The position numbers were made by a program, and so were the translations under genes. The notes beneath the pieces were generated by a model. That model was not told where the DNA came from. It saw only the letters and a program-made list of their open reading frames with translations, and did not search any database. Below are positions 35,668-47,353 of a stretch of 64,000 nt of DNA, piece after piece; the stretch's first letter is position 1; each line of letters starts with the position of its first letter. Origin of the DNA: Dirofilaria immitis (Eukaryota; Nematoda; Chromadorea; Rhabditida; Onchocercidae); contig JAKNDB010000068.1 in assembly GCA_024305405.1 (NCBI GenBank), positions 1,978,501-2,042,500 of the forward strand, in the 5' to 3' direction.

Positions 35668-38600
35668 TCATAATCGTCCAATGCAATTATTTCGTTTTTC
35701 AATTCTTGTACGTTTTCTTTTATAAGTTATGGAACGGATTACTTTTTCCTGCCTTTCTTCTGATGACTTCTTATTATCTCTTGAACCTTTATAATCATCA
35801 TCTGATTCCGTTTCTGCCACCTTTTTGATTCTGTTTAAAACAAATTTTCTTAGTTTATTATCATTATTTAGCGATGCAATATTATTATTGCCCATTTGTT
35901 CTTTGATTTTGAAACGAAATTTGAGTAAAAATGTTAAGATATGATAAGAGTAATCTAATAAATGATAATGATAACAAGTAAAATTACTTTCATAATAAAT
36001 GTAAGAATGCAACAATTTGTTATAAAAATAATGAATAAAAAGAATTACCTTCACGTTTTGAAGATTGGATGCTGTAATTTTCAAGAATTAGATTTGAAAA
36101 AAAAACGTAAGATAAATTTTTACTACCATAACCATTTAAGCATCTTGCATTGAGAACTATTTATTTTTAGAATTTTGACTTTGGTCGTTTTAGTTTCTAA
36201 CTTAATTTTGAATTTTTTTCATTCTATTTTCTATTAGATATTTCAGTCAAAATTTTTGAATAAAATTCAGTTTCTCTGAGAAATGCATCAAGAAGTATTA
36301 GTATGATAAATTTACTCAATAACATACTTGTCATGTTCTTCCATTATTATATTTTTACTTGTTATCGGAACAAGTCTTTTTATTGTGGACAATTGCATTA
36401 TTTTTAGCTTCTTAAAATTGAGCAATAATAAATTGACAAAATGACAAGTTGGATGATGAAAAGTGATAGGTTGAAAATGATGAATGAAAGAATCAATTAA
36501 TGCACTCGTCCAATTATATAAATTACTTACACTATCATCATCATCATGTTGTTTTTGTTGTTGTTGCTCATCTAATTCTATCGCAATTACTTCTGGATCA
36601 TTTTCAATGAATTTTATTGGCTATAATTGGAGAATTATTATATTAATAGAAAAATAAATTATAATGCAAATATAGTAATAGCGAATTATGATATTGGACT
36701 AATTGTAATGATAATTGATAAATTGTAATTGATATTTAAAACAATCATAATTAATCTTACTACAATTATAATATATTAAATTTAGAGATTTTGATGAATT
36801 CTTCTTTCAGTGATTCATTAGCATTTGAAGTTATAATCATCGTTTTCATATTGATTGTAGTTTAAATTTTTTTTAACTTTAAAATATCTTACTAACAATT
36901 TTTAAATATTTTATTTTTGCTGAACTTTTTGAAAGGAAAATATCTAGCCTAGTCTTCAACTGGGCATTTTTTTAATAAAAATTTTCCATAATTTAAAATG
37001 GGACTAATTTTTATAATTTAAAACTCTCTTATAAACTCTTGTAAATTTTTTCAAAACAATACCCTATACTAACTGAAGGAAAAAAGTAATTAGTTGATAA
37101 AGAATGAGAATTAGATGATAAAGGTGATAAATGGATGATAAAGTGAGAAAGAGCTTCGAATACAATTTCAAATATAATCCAACTAAAGAATGAATTAAAG
37201 ATAAATTAATTTAATCACAAAGTTTAAAAATGAGGAAATGTTAACTTTAACATTTTTAATTGTGCCACTGATAGTAGGGAAGGATGTAATGGTGGGAAGC
37301 GTATACCTTGTACTAAAAGAATTCGACCATTTACCTAAAATAGTATAATTAATTTATCATTATTGATAAATATTTGATAAGCCTTTTAATAATTGATTCG
37401 AATGGTATAAATCTGATATGAATAGAATAGTTGAGATTTTCATATTCTAATTTCAACGTCACTGAACTGCTAATTATGAATCAATAAATATTCTAGAAAC
37501 TATTGGGCATAAATATTTCAGAATCTGCTATCCCAGAATCTACTATTTACAAATATCTCAAAATCTATTATGCATCAATATTTGAAAATTTAATGTGCAC
37601 AAATATTTCAGAACCTGCTATGTACAAATCCTTTAGACTTTCTTATGCACAATATCCCAGAATCTACTGTGTGTAAATATTTCAGAATTTACTATGTATG
37701 AATATTCCAGAATATACTGTGCACAGATATTGTAGAATCTGTTGTGCACAAATATTGCAGAATCTACTATGTACAAATATCTCAGAACCTATTATATACA
37801 AACCTATTACATATAATATTTCCGAATCTACTCTTTGTGTGCAAATATTCCTAGAATTTATCATGCATAAATCCCGGAATCTGCAATGTTTTTCAAATAC
37901 CTGAGACTTGCTTCTTTCAACTAAACGATGTATTATATTTTTCTCAGGAACATTCAAAATGATTCTATTTCGAATATTTACTTCAATAAATATAAATAAC
38001 GCCTAATTATTTTCATCAATCAATCGCAAAAACCTGTCTAAAGGTAGGCCTTTTATCTGGTTCTACTTGAAAGCAAGCACTAGCTATTTCTCGAACGAGA
38101 CGTGGCATTCGTTTTGGCATTTCAGGTGTTACACCTTTCCGAATTTTCGTTGCAATCCATTTTACTGGTTTCTGTGGCCACGGTTTCCGGCCACAATTAA
38201 ATATCTAAAAAAAAGAAAAAAACAAATAAATAGGCTTAAAAATGAATTGTATTATTTCGAATTTTATGAATACTTCTGGAATTCTTATCGCCAATTATGC
38301 ATTAATACTATTTGCGAATTTCGCTTACTTCATACATTACAATACCAAATGACCAAATATCCGATTTTGATGAATAAATCGGTGTATGAGTTAGTGTTTC
38401 TGGTGCCATCAACGAACTGGAATCTGTAAATTATCTTTAGAAAATATTTAAAATAATATTAAGTAACAAAAATTATAAATAATAAAATATTTTAAATTCA
38501 TTTGATAAATGTAGAAGCTATAGCATTATTCAAAAATCACGTAAGAAAAATAGATGAAGGGAAAAAAAGGAAGATTCAGAAGGCTGAAATAATTTCTTAC

Positions 38601-39562
38601 ATGTGTATGCGTTGTCGTTTGTTTTGGCATCTGAACAGCACTACTAAGACTTAATCCAAAATCACTAATTTTCAACCATCCTGTATTAGAGATAAGTATA
38701 TTTCTTGCTGCTAAATCTCGATGAATACATCCTTTCCGTTCCAAATAACGCATACCGTTTGAGATCTCTGACATATACATAACTCTTTCTAAAAAATTAA
38801 AAAAAAATATTTGTTATCATTGAATCAATCAATCTATCTTGATGAATATATGGCAGAATTTTACTTCTTAGATTGATAACAATCGTTGAGAGATGATTAT
38901 TATCATTTGATAATGATAAAGAAAGAAGATGTTAGATTTGCTATAAATTTTTATCATATGATAAAAGATAAAAACTATTTTTATTTATTAATTTTTAAAT
39001 TAATATTTTCAAATATTTAATTTCTATTATTTTTTTCTCTCAATATTTCCTTCTCATTTCAATGTGTAAAAAAATGAACAAAAAACAATTAAATGCCTGT
39101 AGTTGAAATTCGTTCTTTAAATTTTTGCAGATGTAAATCCAATGAACCACCTGCACAATATTCCATCAGAATCATTGGAATCTGAAGAAGCAATGATTTG
39201 TCATTTTTTCACGGCGAATTTTTCAAGTAATGCCTTTCAATTGAAATCGTTTCTCGAGATGAACAATTAAAATTGTATCTCGAGAAGAACAACAACATTC
39301 ATGCTCTTATTTGATCAAACTATTTCAGGTGGGATTTACCAAACAATTCAAATTAATGTTTCGTAATGTTTTGAAATAACTTTTGAAAGCTTATGAAAAC
39401 CTTATCGGAAGAAATGCCGAAGAATTCAATAACACATCGATGATAATGCAATGACATGATTATTGCTTCGTTTTTGAGTTCTGATAAGCAGTGTAATTCA
39501 TTATCCTGCAGCAATTATAGTTTAATTTATAAATATATTTTAATTCTAATATAAACTATCAG

Positions 39563-39632
<70 letters not shown>

Positions 39633-40328
39633 ATAGGAGTTTATTTCTAACACAAATCATATCTCAATTATCAGTAAATATTATTGTTAATAATTTAATT
39701 TTACAACTGTCCGAGTGTAAAATGTTACTGTAAATTTTATCAATTCAGCTAATACATACTTGTAATACTTATATAAATTTTAATCAATTAAAGTAATATT
39801 CAATTAAATTCTTTACCAATAAAAGATGATATGCTCTAATATTTCATAATGATAATTTAAAACCAAATATCAAAATATCAAAAACAAATCATAATTTCAT
39901 TAATGCTAAGAAAAGATAAGAACTCTCTTATTCCTACTACGATTCATTGAATTTTAGGAGATAACAAGAAGAACTTAAGAAATAATAAGACAAATTACCA
40001 TATTGCCACCACCAATTCGAACAATTTTTACTGCTACCAATATTTCCTCTTTGCCTTTATGATATGTCCCTGATAAATCTTTTTTTTTTTTAATTTTTTG
40101 ACTACGATTGGTTATGTTTAAATTTAAAATTCTACGCAACTCAACTGATTACAAACAAATCTCAATAGATCAATATTGATATTTTCCAATAAGGAATACC
40201 AAGAAAAATACGATAACACCTTTATATACATCAGCAAAGTTTCCGGTACCAATTTTATCTTTACCAATTGTAATTTTTGATGATTTGACAATATACGAAT
40301 CGCTAATTTGTTTTAAGCGACCATCCAT
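35668..40328 (-). CDS. Cytoplasmic protein tyrosine kinase, Fer-like, kinase domain only visible
   Basis: Minus-strand exons read in frame: 40328-40220, 40069-39999, 39505-39401, 39181-39097, 38788-38601, 38423-38329, 38204-38034, 36620-36531, and a last one ending at 35668. The full catalytic domain is present: glycine loop [14 protein letters not shown] lysine, [14 protein letters not shown] helix, [11 protein letters not shown] hinge, [35 protein letters not shown] and [17 protein letters not shown] marks a non-receptor tyrosine kinase. I found no SH2 domain in the 670 bases up to mRpL40, so the start at 40328 is tentative. Exon 38423-38329 needs a second C at 38410 to restore the WMAPE motif. 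The 39097 donor reads GC. The tail is Gln/Asp- then Lys/Arg-rich, and its last junction is unresolved. Confidence 0.85.
37440..37930. repeat. Minisatellite in a kinase intron, unit about 33-35 bp
   Basis: About 14 diverged copies of a unit like CAGAATCTACTATGTACAAATATTT (pattern: CAGAAYCTRYTATG, then CACAAATATT). It explains the Cys/Ile-rich open frames seen on both strands here, which are not genes. Confidence 0.85.
39563..39632. repeat. (ATC)n microsatellite in a kinase intron
   Basis: Perfect run of about 23 ATC/TCA triplets. Confidence 0.97.
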
Positions 40329-40604
40329 CAGCTTGGAAACATCTAAAAATGACTCCCGAAGTGCTAAATTTATTTTATATCGTACTGCACACTTCTTGGA
40401 ATGAATATTTTACCAATTTTCTTTTACAACATATACACATCAAAAACTCTTACGATTAACTAATAGGATAGATTAATATAAACAGCACCGAAAAAAGTGA
40501 TCTTTATGACAATAGTGATGTCAGCACGAAATTTGAAATAATTTTGAAATTTGCTTTTTCAAAATTCAGAAATTTATTGAAAAAGATTATTCAAACCAAC
40601 AATT

Positions 40605-40637
40605 TTTCGTAAGGTTTTCTGCGAAAATCTTACGAAA
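40605..40637. other. Strong hairpin between mRpL40 and the kinase
   Basis: TTTCGTAAGGTTTTC pairs with GAAAATCTTACGAAA at 14 of 15 positions across a 3-base loop. It lies in the 670-base gap between two same-strand genes, so it might mark an intercistronic element; this is inference. Confidence 0.7.
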
Positions 40638-40997
40638 TATCAAATTAAGGCAGTTAATGAATAGCGATAGATTCCGTTTTAGGTGTAAGTATGTTCATTT
40701 ACCAGCTAATCATAACATAATGCACGATCAAAATAAATTTAGCGATCCTAAATAAGATAATATAAACAACGAAGGCAAAGTCGTAATTGTTTTTGACGAC
40801 AATCATGCAAGTAAAATATGAATTTACGACAAAGTTCATAAAAATAAAATGATCTATTTTTTAATAGATTATTTAATTGAAAATCATACGCTTATATTGA
40901 AGGAATGGATTATGATAAAGCCTTCATTGGATATCATTCACATTCAGCACTTAATACTCATTATTTAGCTATAGAGCAAAGAAAACTTTACAAGAAT

Positions 40998-43018
40998 TTA
41001 ACACAACCACTTTGTGCTGATATCGATATACTGCCCATCAGGTGGTTCGTATGATTCCAAAGGAGGAGTCAATGTTGGGCCTTTGTAGACAAAGCCTTCC
41101 AACAAAAATTCATCAGGTTCAAGGGCAGCTTTGTACAGTTCTGGTGATAGCATCTAAAATTTCACAATGATATTTCGGAAATGATCAATTTTTAAAAATA
41201 AGTGTACTTAAGAAGCACTGTTTAGTCTTTCAAATTGAATATATAGCAAAATGATCAGCTAATAATCATTTGACAAAGAATCACTAAAAATCTCAAGCCA
41301 TAATCAGAACTGCAATTGTAAATGCAACTACTCAGCATGTCACTTTAACCATAAGTTGATGTTGAAATATAAGAAGAGAGTCCGCACAATAAAAAACTGG
41401 TTTGGACAAAACTTCAGAAGTTCGGAATATGCTAAGATTTATCGAGAAAAAGAGCAAAACATGCTGCCTTATTATCTTCATCCTGATTTTTGAAGTCACA
41501 AATAGGAAATTTTCTCAAAAAATATAAACTATTGGAGTGATTTCTGGAACCTTAAGGAAAGTAAAAGCATATATCGAAAATAATATATAAAATGATTTAA
41601 ACCTTGAGCTTCTGCAAAGCTTTTTCTTGTTTTCGAATACTTTCCGCAATCCAACGCATATCCATAACTGCTAACTTGTTAAGGTGAAGCTTGTATTCTT
41701 TCTGCAGAAGTTCACGCTCTTCCTTCTCACTTTCACTTAACTGAAAAGCATTTCCATATAGATACTTCGTCTTCTTCAATTCCATATTTTATACATTTTT
41801 AGAATTCTTATGCGACTAAAAAGTGGATTTAATCTTCGTCTTTTTAGATCACCCTAACTTCTCAAACTATTCAATAGCTACAATACAAATAAAAGGTCCC
41901 ATACGAAACAAATACAGTGCGGACTATATTTCTATATGGGATTGATAAACTAAGAAGATAATACAAATACATTCCAGAGAACTTCGGGTAAAAGAAATAA
42001 CGAATTCTCTAAAGTACAACAAATGAATGAAGAAGATAGAATCGGTTAACGATTTCGACATTAATTATCGCTTATGTAAATCATATCCGACCGTTTCAGA
42101 TGCAATAAAAATATCATCGAAATGTGTTACATATAACTTGATAATCTTTTGATTATCGAAAAAGTAACACATGTGCATTCTCTGGATATTAACATTTGGA
42201 GATTTCATCTCTCAAAAATCTCGCATTAAGTATGTGCAAAATTTAATTAGAGAGAAATAAGAAAAATTCTAACCGTGACAGGAGGACGTATTCGTTCATT
42301 AATATTTGCCTCATACTTTTTATCGAAAATGAATTCTTCTACAGGCTTCAACTTCTTGCCGAAGCTTTCTAAAAGTTTGATTTCTTTCTTCAGTTTCCTC
42401 CTGAATAAGTGAAAAGAGATAAATAAAAAGTGACCAGCGTATTTATAATAATATTTGTGAGTATAAAAGCAATAATAGCATCAATGAATGGGAGGAAATG
42501 AAAACATCAGTTTAAGCGCAAAGATAATAACATGATATGACATGGCGCGATATTTCTTCACATCTCACGTGACATTATATTAAAAAATAATCGAAGTTTT
42601 ACTGTCGAATAAACGAAAAAAATAAAATGAAGTTCGCTATGCTAATTAAATTATTAGATATGCCGCTTAATCATTTGATGTAAAAGGACTACACTATTGC
42701 GTAAAAAAATATTGTTCGTGTAACAAAGTTTCTAACATTTCTGCATACCTCGTCACGTCTTACGTGAACTAAGGAATAAATGTACCAAAGCTAATTACTA
42801 GAATAATAGATCACGAATGAAAATTGATACTAAGTTAATAAAGGAAATTGTTACCTTTTTCTCTCTTCTCTTAGTTTAGCAATCTCAGGATCCATTTTTT
42901 TCTGTGCTTTCACGAAGGGTGAAGTAAGTTGCACCGCTGACATATGTAAATGGCTAGCGCTAATTTTCACAAGCAAACCACAGTTTGACGCGCTAAATCG
43001 GCGCAAAATGTCAGCCAT
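40998..43018 (-). CDS. Mitochondrial large ribosomal subunit protein mL40
   Basis: Structural protein of the mitochondrial 39S subunit. Four exons on the minus strand, 43018-42855, 42400-42274, 41740-41603 and 41153-40998, give 194 residues, in the family range. The first 45 residues are Arg/Ser-rich and fit a presequence. The body is highly charged and helical (DPEIAKLREERKRRKLKKEI, then SEKEERELLQKEYKLHLNKL and MDMRWIAESIRKQEKALQKL), followed by LSPELYKAALEPDEFLLEG and a Pro-rich end. These are features of MRPL40. All junctions are GT-AG and in frame, with no errors. It starts 465 bases from PAM16 on the opposite strand. Confidence 0.9.
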
Positions 43019-43482
43019 ATCTGGACTAGTTCAAAATGACCTATAACCTAAAAATGCGTCAAACTATCACCAACAAAGGATTGTGCTAACAGCTCCAGAT
43101 GAACTTCATATGCCTAAGGCTGTTTTCAACGGGCTGCGAAAAGTTTCAATAGAAATAACCGAAGGCTCCAGATGGTAAGTGTTAATAAATTTGTTGGGTT
43201 GATGCTAGGAAGTGAAGCGAGCGGGAAATGATTTTACGGTAGATAACGTGAGGATTTTACGTGATGGATAGAGAAAATTCCTAGAAATGTACTTTATTTG
43301 TTAGTTGGTGGTTGAGATCAGAAGAAAGATTGTAGCTAGAGGTATAATAAGCTATATTTTTAGTAAGATTTGGATGAATTAGTTCAAAGAAAAACATAAA
43401 AATATGAGAATTATTGGTAATTTAAATTTATCAGAAATGTAGCATGATAGGCATAATTATTTGATTTTCTAGGTCACACGTT
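43019..43482. promoter_or_regulatory. Divergent promoter shared by mRpL40 and PAM16
   Basis: The two ATGs are 465 bases apart in opposite directions. Positions 43020-43180 are less AT-rich than their surroundings and include an exon-like stretch ending CCAGATG/GTAAGT at 43174, a possible 5' UTR exon for PAM16. A TTTTCTAG acceptor ending at 43472 sits ten bases before the PAM16 ATG and may be a cis- or trans-splice site. Confidence 0.6.
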
Positions 43483-44931
43483 ATGGTATGGAGAAATGCT
43501 ATTAAAATTGTGATTGCAACTGGTGAAGCTTTGAGCAAAGCATTCACTCGAGCTGTACAAGAAGAAATCAGAGGTTGTTTCTGTTCTTGTTTAATTATAG
43601 CGAAAAAATCAAAGGTTGTTTCTGTTCTTTTTAATTATAATGAAGTAATTGGAAGTGATGAGAACGGTCTGTATCTATTCGTGCATAATGATTTAAGGCA
43701 CTTTAATTTTTATATGAGCATGCTTTAATATGTCTTCCGGTCACAGACTAGCATTCTGTGACCGGAAGACTAGATATTTAGCTAAAAGACTATCACTATT
43801 TATAAAGTGTTTAGCTTGAAATAAGTCAAATTCTTTAGAACTAGAGAGACATAATGGTCCAAATTATGTGCTGTAATTCTATTTAGCTCCTAATACTTTA
43901 CAAATTAATTCTGGATTCTCAAGTTTCTGTTTTCCAATTCTAACTTGGGTATCAAAGTTGGGATATAGAAAAGTAATGAAAGAGAAAATAGAAAGAGAAA
44001 GCGAAATAGGGTGAAGGAATTATTATTATTACCACATACGTCTATTAGATATATCAAATAGGAGTGAAACAAATTGAGATTTAAATATTCGGATCGATAT
44101 TAGGCTCAAGTCTTTTTAGTCTTATAATTTCTGTTAACAGAAATTTTTGCTTCCTTCTTGTAGCATTATCAGGATTAAATTTCAGCAAGTAAGCAAGCAG
44201 CAGCCAGTCGTGCTCAACAGACTGGTCAGAGTCAGAATGAAGTACATGAGGCCAGTCGAACAAATGCGAGACTTGGAATATCTTTACAGGTCTGCTATTT
44301 GGTCAAATATGTTTTGTTGAACTTCTCTCTTTAAAAGAATTTTTTTGTTGAATTTAACAGTAGCATAATTCTGTGTTTCTCATGAAATGAAAAATTGCAG
44401 GAAGCGATGAAAATACTGAATGTGCAAGATCCGTTGAACCCTGAAGAAGTCGAAAAGAATTACAAGCATTTGTTTGAGATAAATGACAAAACCAAAGGAG
44501 GTTCATTATATCTACAGTCTAAAGTATGTTATGTTAACTTTTTTTGTATGAATCGAATTAATTATTTTTCAAAAAACGCAATCATAATTTATGACAAGAA
44601 AACCCACTAACATTATGAGATTTACTACGTAACTACGTAAATTTCTTAATGTTAGTGGATTTTCTTGTCATAAATTATTCAGGTCTTGTCTTTCATATTT
44701 GGCATATAGGCGTATCTGTCTCATATGCTAAATCATGGTCATGTATGATCATTAGTCTTTACAAGCAAGTAAAGAAACTATCTCGACAATATATTTTTAT
44801 CTCTTTTTTAGGTATATCGTGCCAAAGAGCGAATAGATGAAGAATTGCAAATGCAATCTGGACCAGAAATTATTCAAGAAGCAAAAGAAGTAAAAAGGAC
44901 CAAAAAGTTGATAGCAAGTTTATTTAGGTAG
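43483..44931 (+). CDS. Mitochondrial import motor subunit PAM16/TIM16 (Magmas)
   Basis: J-like protein that pairs with Pam18/TIM14 and regulates mtHsp70 at the TIM23 translocase on the matrix side. Exons 43483-43573, 44186-44289, 44401-44523 and 44812-44931 splice in frame to 145 residues. Seen: the N-terminal hydrophobic helix [20 protein letters not shown], an Ala/Gln-rich linker, and the J-like domain [11 protein letters not shown]...[21 protein letters not shown]. It lacks the HPD tripeptide of true J proteins, as expected for Pam16. Intron 1 carries a duplicated donor and a perfect hairpin; intron 3 carries a 91-nt hairpin. It is followed at 1.1 kb by a COMM-domain gene on the same strand. 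Confidence 0.93.
43569..43645 (+). repeat. Tandem duplication copying the PAM16 exon 1 donor
   Basis: A 41-base unit (TCAGAGGTTGTTTCTGTTC onward) is repeated as TCAAAGGTTGTTTCTGTTC. Donors lie at 43574 and 43615. The second would add 41 bases and break the frame. Confidence 0.8.
43732..43770. other. Perfect 16-bp hairpin in PAM16 intron 1
   Basis: GTCTTCCGGTCACAGA pairs fully with TCTGTGACCGGAAGAC across the 7-base loop CTAGCAT. Flanking AATAT and ATATT could extend the stem. Confidence 0.9.
44586..44676. other. 91-nt imperfect hairpin in PAM16 intron 3
   Basis: The arm beginning AATTTATGACAAGAAAA is the near reverse complement of the arm ending TTTTCTTGTCATAAATT, with only a few mismatches over about 41 pairs and a short ACTACGTAA-like loop. 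Confidence 0.9.
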
Positions 44932-46050
44932 TTTTTCTAGGCTTCCTGCTAACTACGGTAATTTATATCTGTGCTTTTCTCTCAACGAGGTATTTATGTA
45001 TTATTTTGACAACATTTTCTCTTTAATCATTTTTGTCATCTGTTTGATAGTAAGTTCTGAACGGGATTTGACACCGAAAGACAAAACTGTATTTAGGGCA
45101 TTCAAGTCAGCTTTTTATGAAAACAGGGAATAAGGGAAAGGACAATTAATTTTCTGCTTATATACTAATATTCAATCTTCTCCAACCATTCAGTGAGATA
45201 TATGTGCTAGTAATCTCATTAAAAATTTAGTTTTGAAGAACAATTTTTCTCCATTGATTATTTTCTGAACAATTTATGCAATTTTCATGTTGTTGTTCGT
45301 TGAATTTCTATCAAATTTCGTCTGTGTTTTGGACTCCTAGCTTTTGATTTCAGCAGGATTATTAATCCTGTTTTTGCTTCATCTGATTTCTCATTCCTAA
45401 CTCTCAGTGATGCACTTACTCAGAATTTACAAAAATGAACGGCAAGAAGGTACTGAATGTAGAGAGTATTTCCTGTTAATTCTATTATTTGTATTTTGTT
45501 TCGATTCATAGACGAACTAGTTGTGTTTGGAATAATTTAGATAGGAAAATCATCCTTCTTTTTGTTCCTGTTATTTTATTATTAGCAGTGCACATCCCAA
45601 TGATCAGTAGTGCTAGGCTCAAAAGCAGATCTTTGTTGTTCATTTTGCTCATTTACATTTGTTCTATTATATTTGTTTTTGATTTTTTCCTTTTTGTTAG
45701 TAAAATCTTGATAATATTGTTGCTATTGAATAACTGTTTTCGACGGAACGTCCGAGTAGTTTTCTCATTTTGCTTCTATCCGATCCGAAGAATATATAAA
45801 GGGTTAACACCGATGAATCGTCCTCTAATTTTAACAATATTGAAGATGGCAACTAGCATTTGCTTCGCTAACACACTCAGATTATCAATAATTAAAACTT
45901 TTCTTAAAAACCATCCCTTATTTTACTCGACTTTTAAGAAACTGCTCATACTGGGCTTCATATGAGTGGAAAAGTTTTGTTTTATGATTTTTGTATTTTT
46001 GATGTTTTTTCAGAGATATATTTGCCATTGGATCACTGTCAATTCTTGAA
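44932..46050. other. PAM16 to COMMD intercistronic region with an unassigned hydrophobic ORF
   Basis: An open frame of 158 codons (45489-45965) encodes several hydrophobic stretches (for example LFVPVILLLAVHIPM and SLLFILLIYICSIIFVF). It has no known domain, no ATG at its head, and its hydrophobicity follows from T-rich DNA. A short ATGAACGGCAAGAAG with a possible donor sits at 45436-45450. I do not call a gene here. A TTTTTTCAG acceptor ending at 46013 precedes the COMMD ATG. Confidence 0.4.
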
Positions 46051-47353
46051 ATGACTACTTTTCCAGCTCATCTGCTTCAGTCTGTTGAAAAATATGGAAC
46101 AACAGCTAGTTTTGATGATTTTAAAAATATATGCGAAAAGTTATGTCAGAAATTGATCGACGATGGTCCTTCGAAATGTAAGCTTTTATACAGCCATCGC
46201 TCTATCAACCAAGCCAACTTTCTTGGCTTTTTGAAATCCATGAATTTGTTCTCTTCATCATTTTTTCAATTTTCTTTAGCGAATTTTTAATATTTCTCAT
46301 TAATCTGATTTAATTTTTAATTTGCAAAATTAAATTTCATTGCCATCTCTATATATTAAATTGTCTACATATATTAAATTTGAGTTTATTCTATTTGGAT
46401 AAAATATTTTAGTGGAGGAATCAATTTGCAGTCAAGTTTATTGGAATGCTGCCGCTGGAATACTTGTAGAGGCAGTCAGACGTGGCCTCTCTGTGGCAGC
46501 ACTTGAAGAATTATTACCAAAAACGAGCTGTCACGAGCGATTATCAGTGTCTTCAAGGTATGGATAGGCCTAAGATATAAGGCATTACAGTAGTACAGTA
46601 TTATAGCTTTCATAAAAACTGTAACATTGATTTTTAGGAAAACGAACAAGCGATTCGTAAATGTATGGCGACAATTGGTTGGGAACCACCACAAGTCGTT
46701 GATGTCTCTTGGAAACTTTCTAAAACTTTAGAGGTTTTCCTTTTTTATGAAATAAGAGAGCATAATATTGCACAAAAGCGATAGTATCATATCACTGTCA
46801 TTACTTTGAATTCAATTTTTTCCGAAAATAGCAAAAATTGCTCAAATGATATCAAATTTCCTACTTAATTTCTCACTACAAAGTAGCGTTGCAATTATCG
46901 ATGAAATATGAAATCGTCCAATAAAAATATATTTTTATTCTAATTCGACCGTATTTCATGTCCTTTGCTAGCTAGTAAGCAAGTCCTGATTCGATAGAAA
47001 ATATTTAATTTTTTTAATTTTCATTTTCGTCAACTCTGTTTGAAAAAAGCTAAAATGTGTATCATTTTTGTTTATTTTAGACAGATAAGGGTAAGAAAGA
47101 AATGGTCGTGGCTGAAATCCATTTGGATACAATCCCGACTGGTTCAACAGTTCTAGAGAGGATCTCGTTTTGTTGCAATTCTGATGATTTACAGGTTAAT
47201 TAAGCAGAAATTTGTATTTGATGTCTTCCGGTTTCATTGAATTGAAAGAGAGTACAGTATCGTATGCTATACGTAAGAAATTTTCAGAATATTTTGTGGA
47301 AATTGAAAGAAGCACAAAATGCAGTTTCGAAAGTGGAAAATTATTGTAAATAA
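46051..47353 (+). CDS. COMM domain-containing protein (COMMD family, possibly COMMD3)
   Basis: Subunit type of the Commander complex, which supports endosomal recycling. Exons 46051-46177, 46413-46557, 46638-46733, 47081-47194 and 47288-47353 give about 182 residues. The C-terminal COMM domain is clear: a VVDVSWKLSKTLE strand, the EIHLDTIPTGSTVLERISFC core, DDLQNILWKLKEAQNAV and an amphipathic end. The N-terminal helical domain is in exons 1-2. Exon 2 needs one extra A in the run 46519-46523: it then reads ELLPKNELSRAIISVFKENE and joins exon 3 in frame, whereas the written sequence does not. Paralogue assignment is a guess from the SIG/TIG-xxP-xxxDVSW spacing. The start follows a consensus acceptor, so the mRNA may be trans-spliced. 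Confidence 0.85.

Noticed and set aside
35962..36153. Plus-strand frame opposite the kinase tail region
   Set aside because: Low-complexity, no start context and no splice support.
37682..37957. Cys/Ile-rich open frames on both strands
   Set aside because: They arise from the minisatellite unit.
45489..45965. 158-codon hydrophobic frame as a membrane protein gene
   Set aside because: It starts without ATG, its composition reflects T-rich DNA and there is no conserved motif; kept only as a note.
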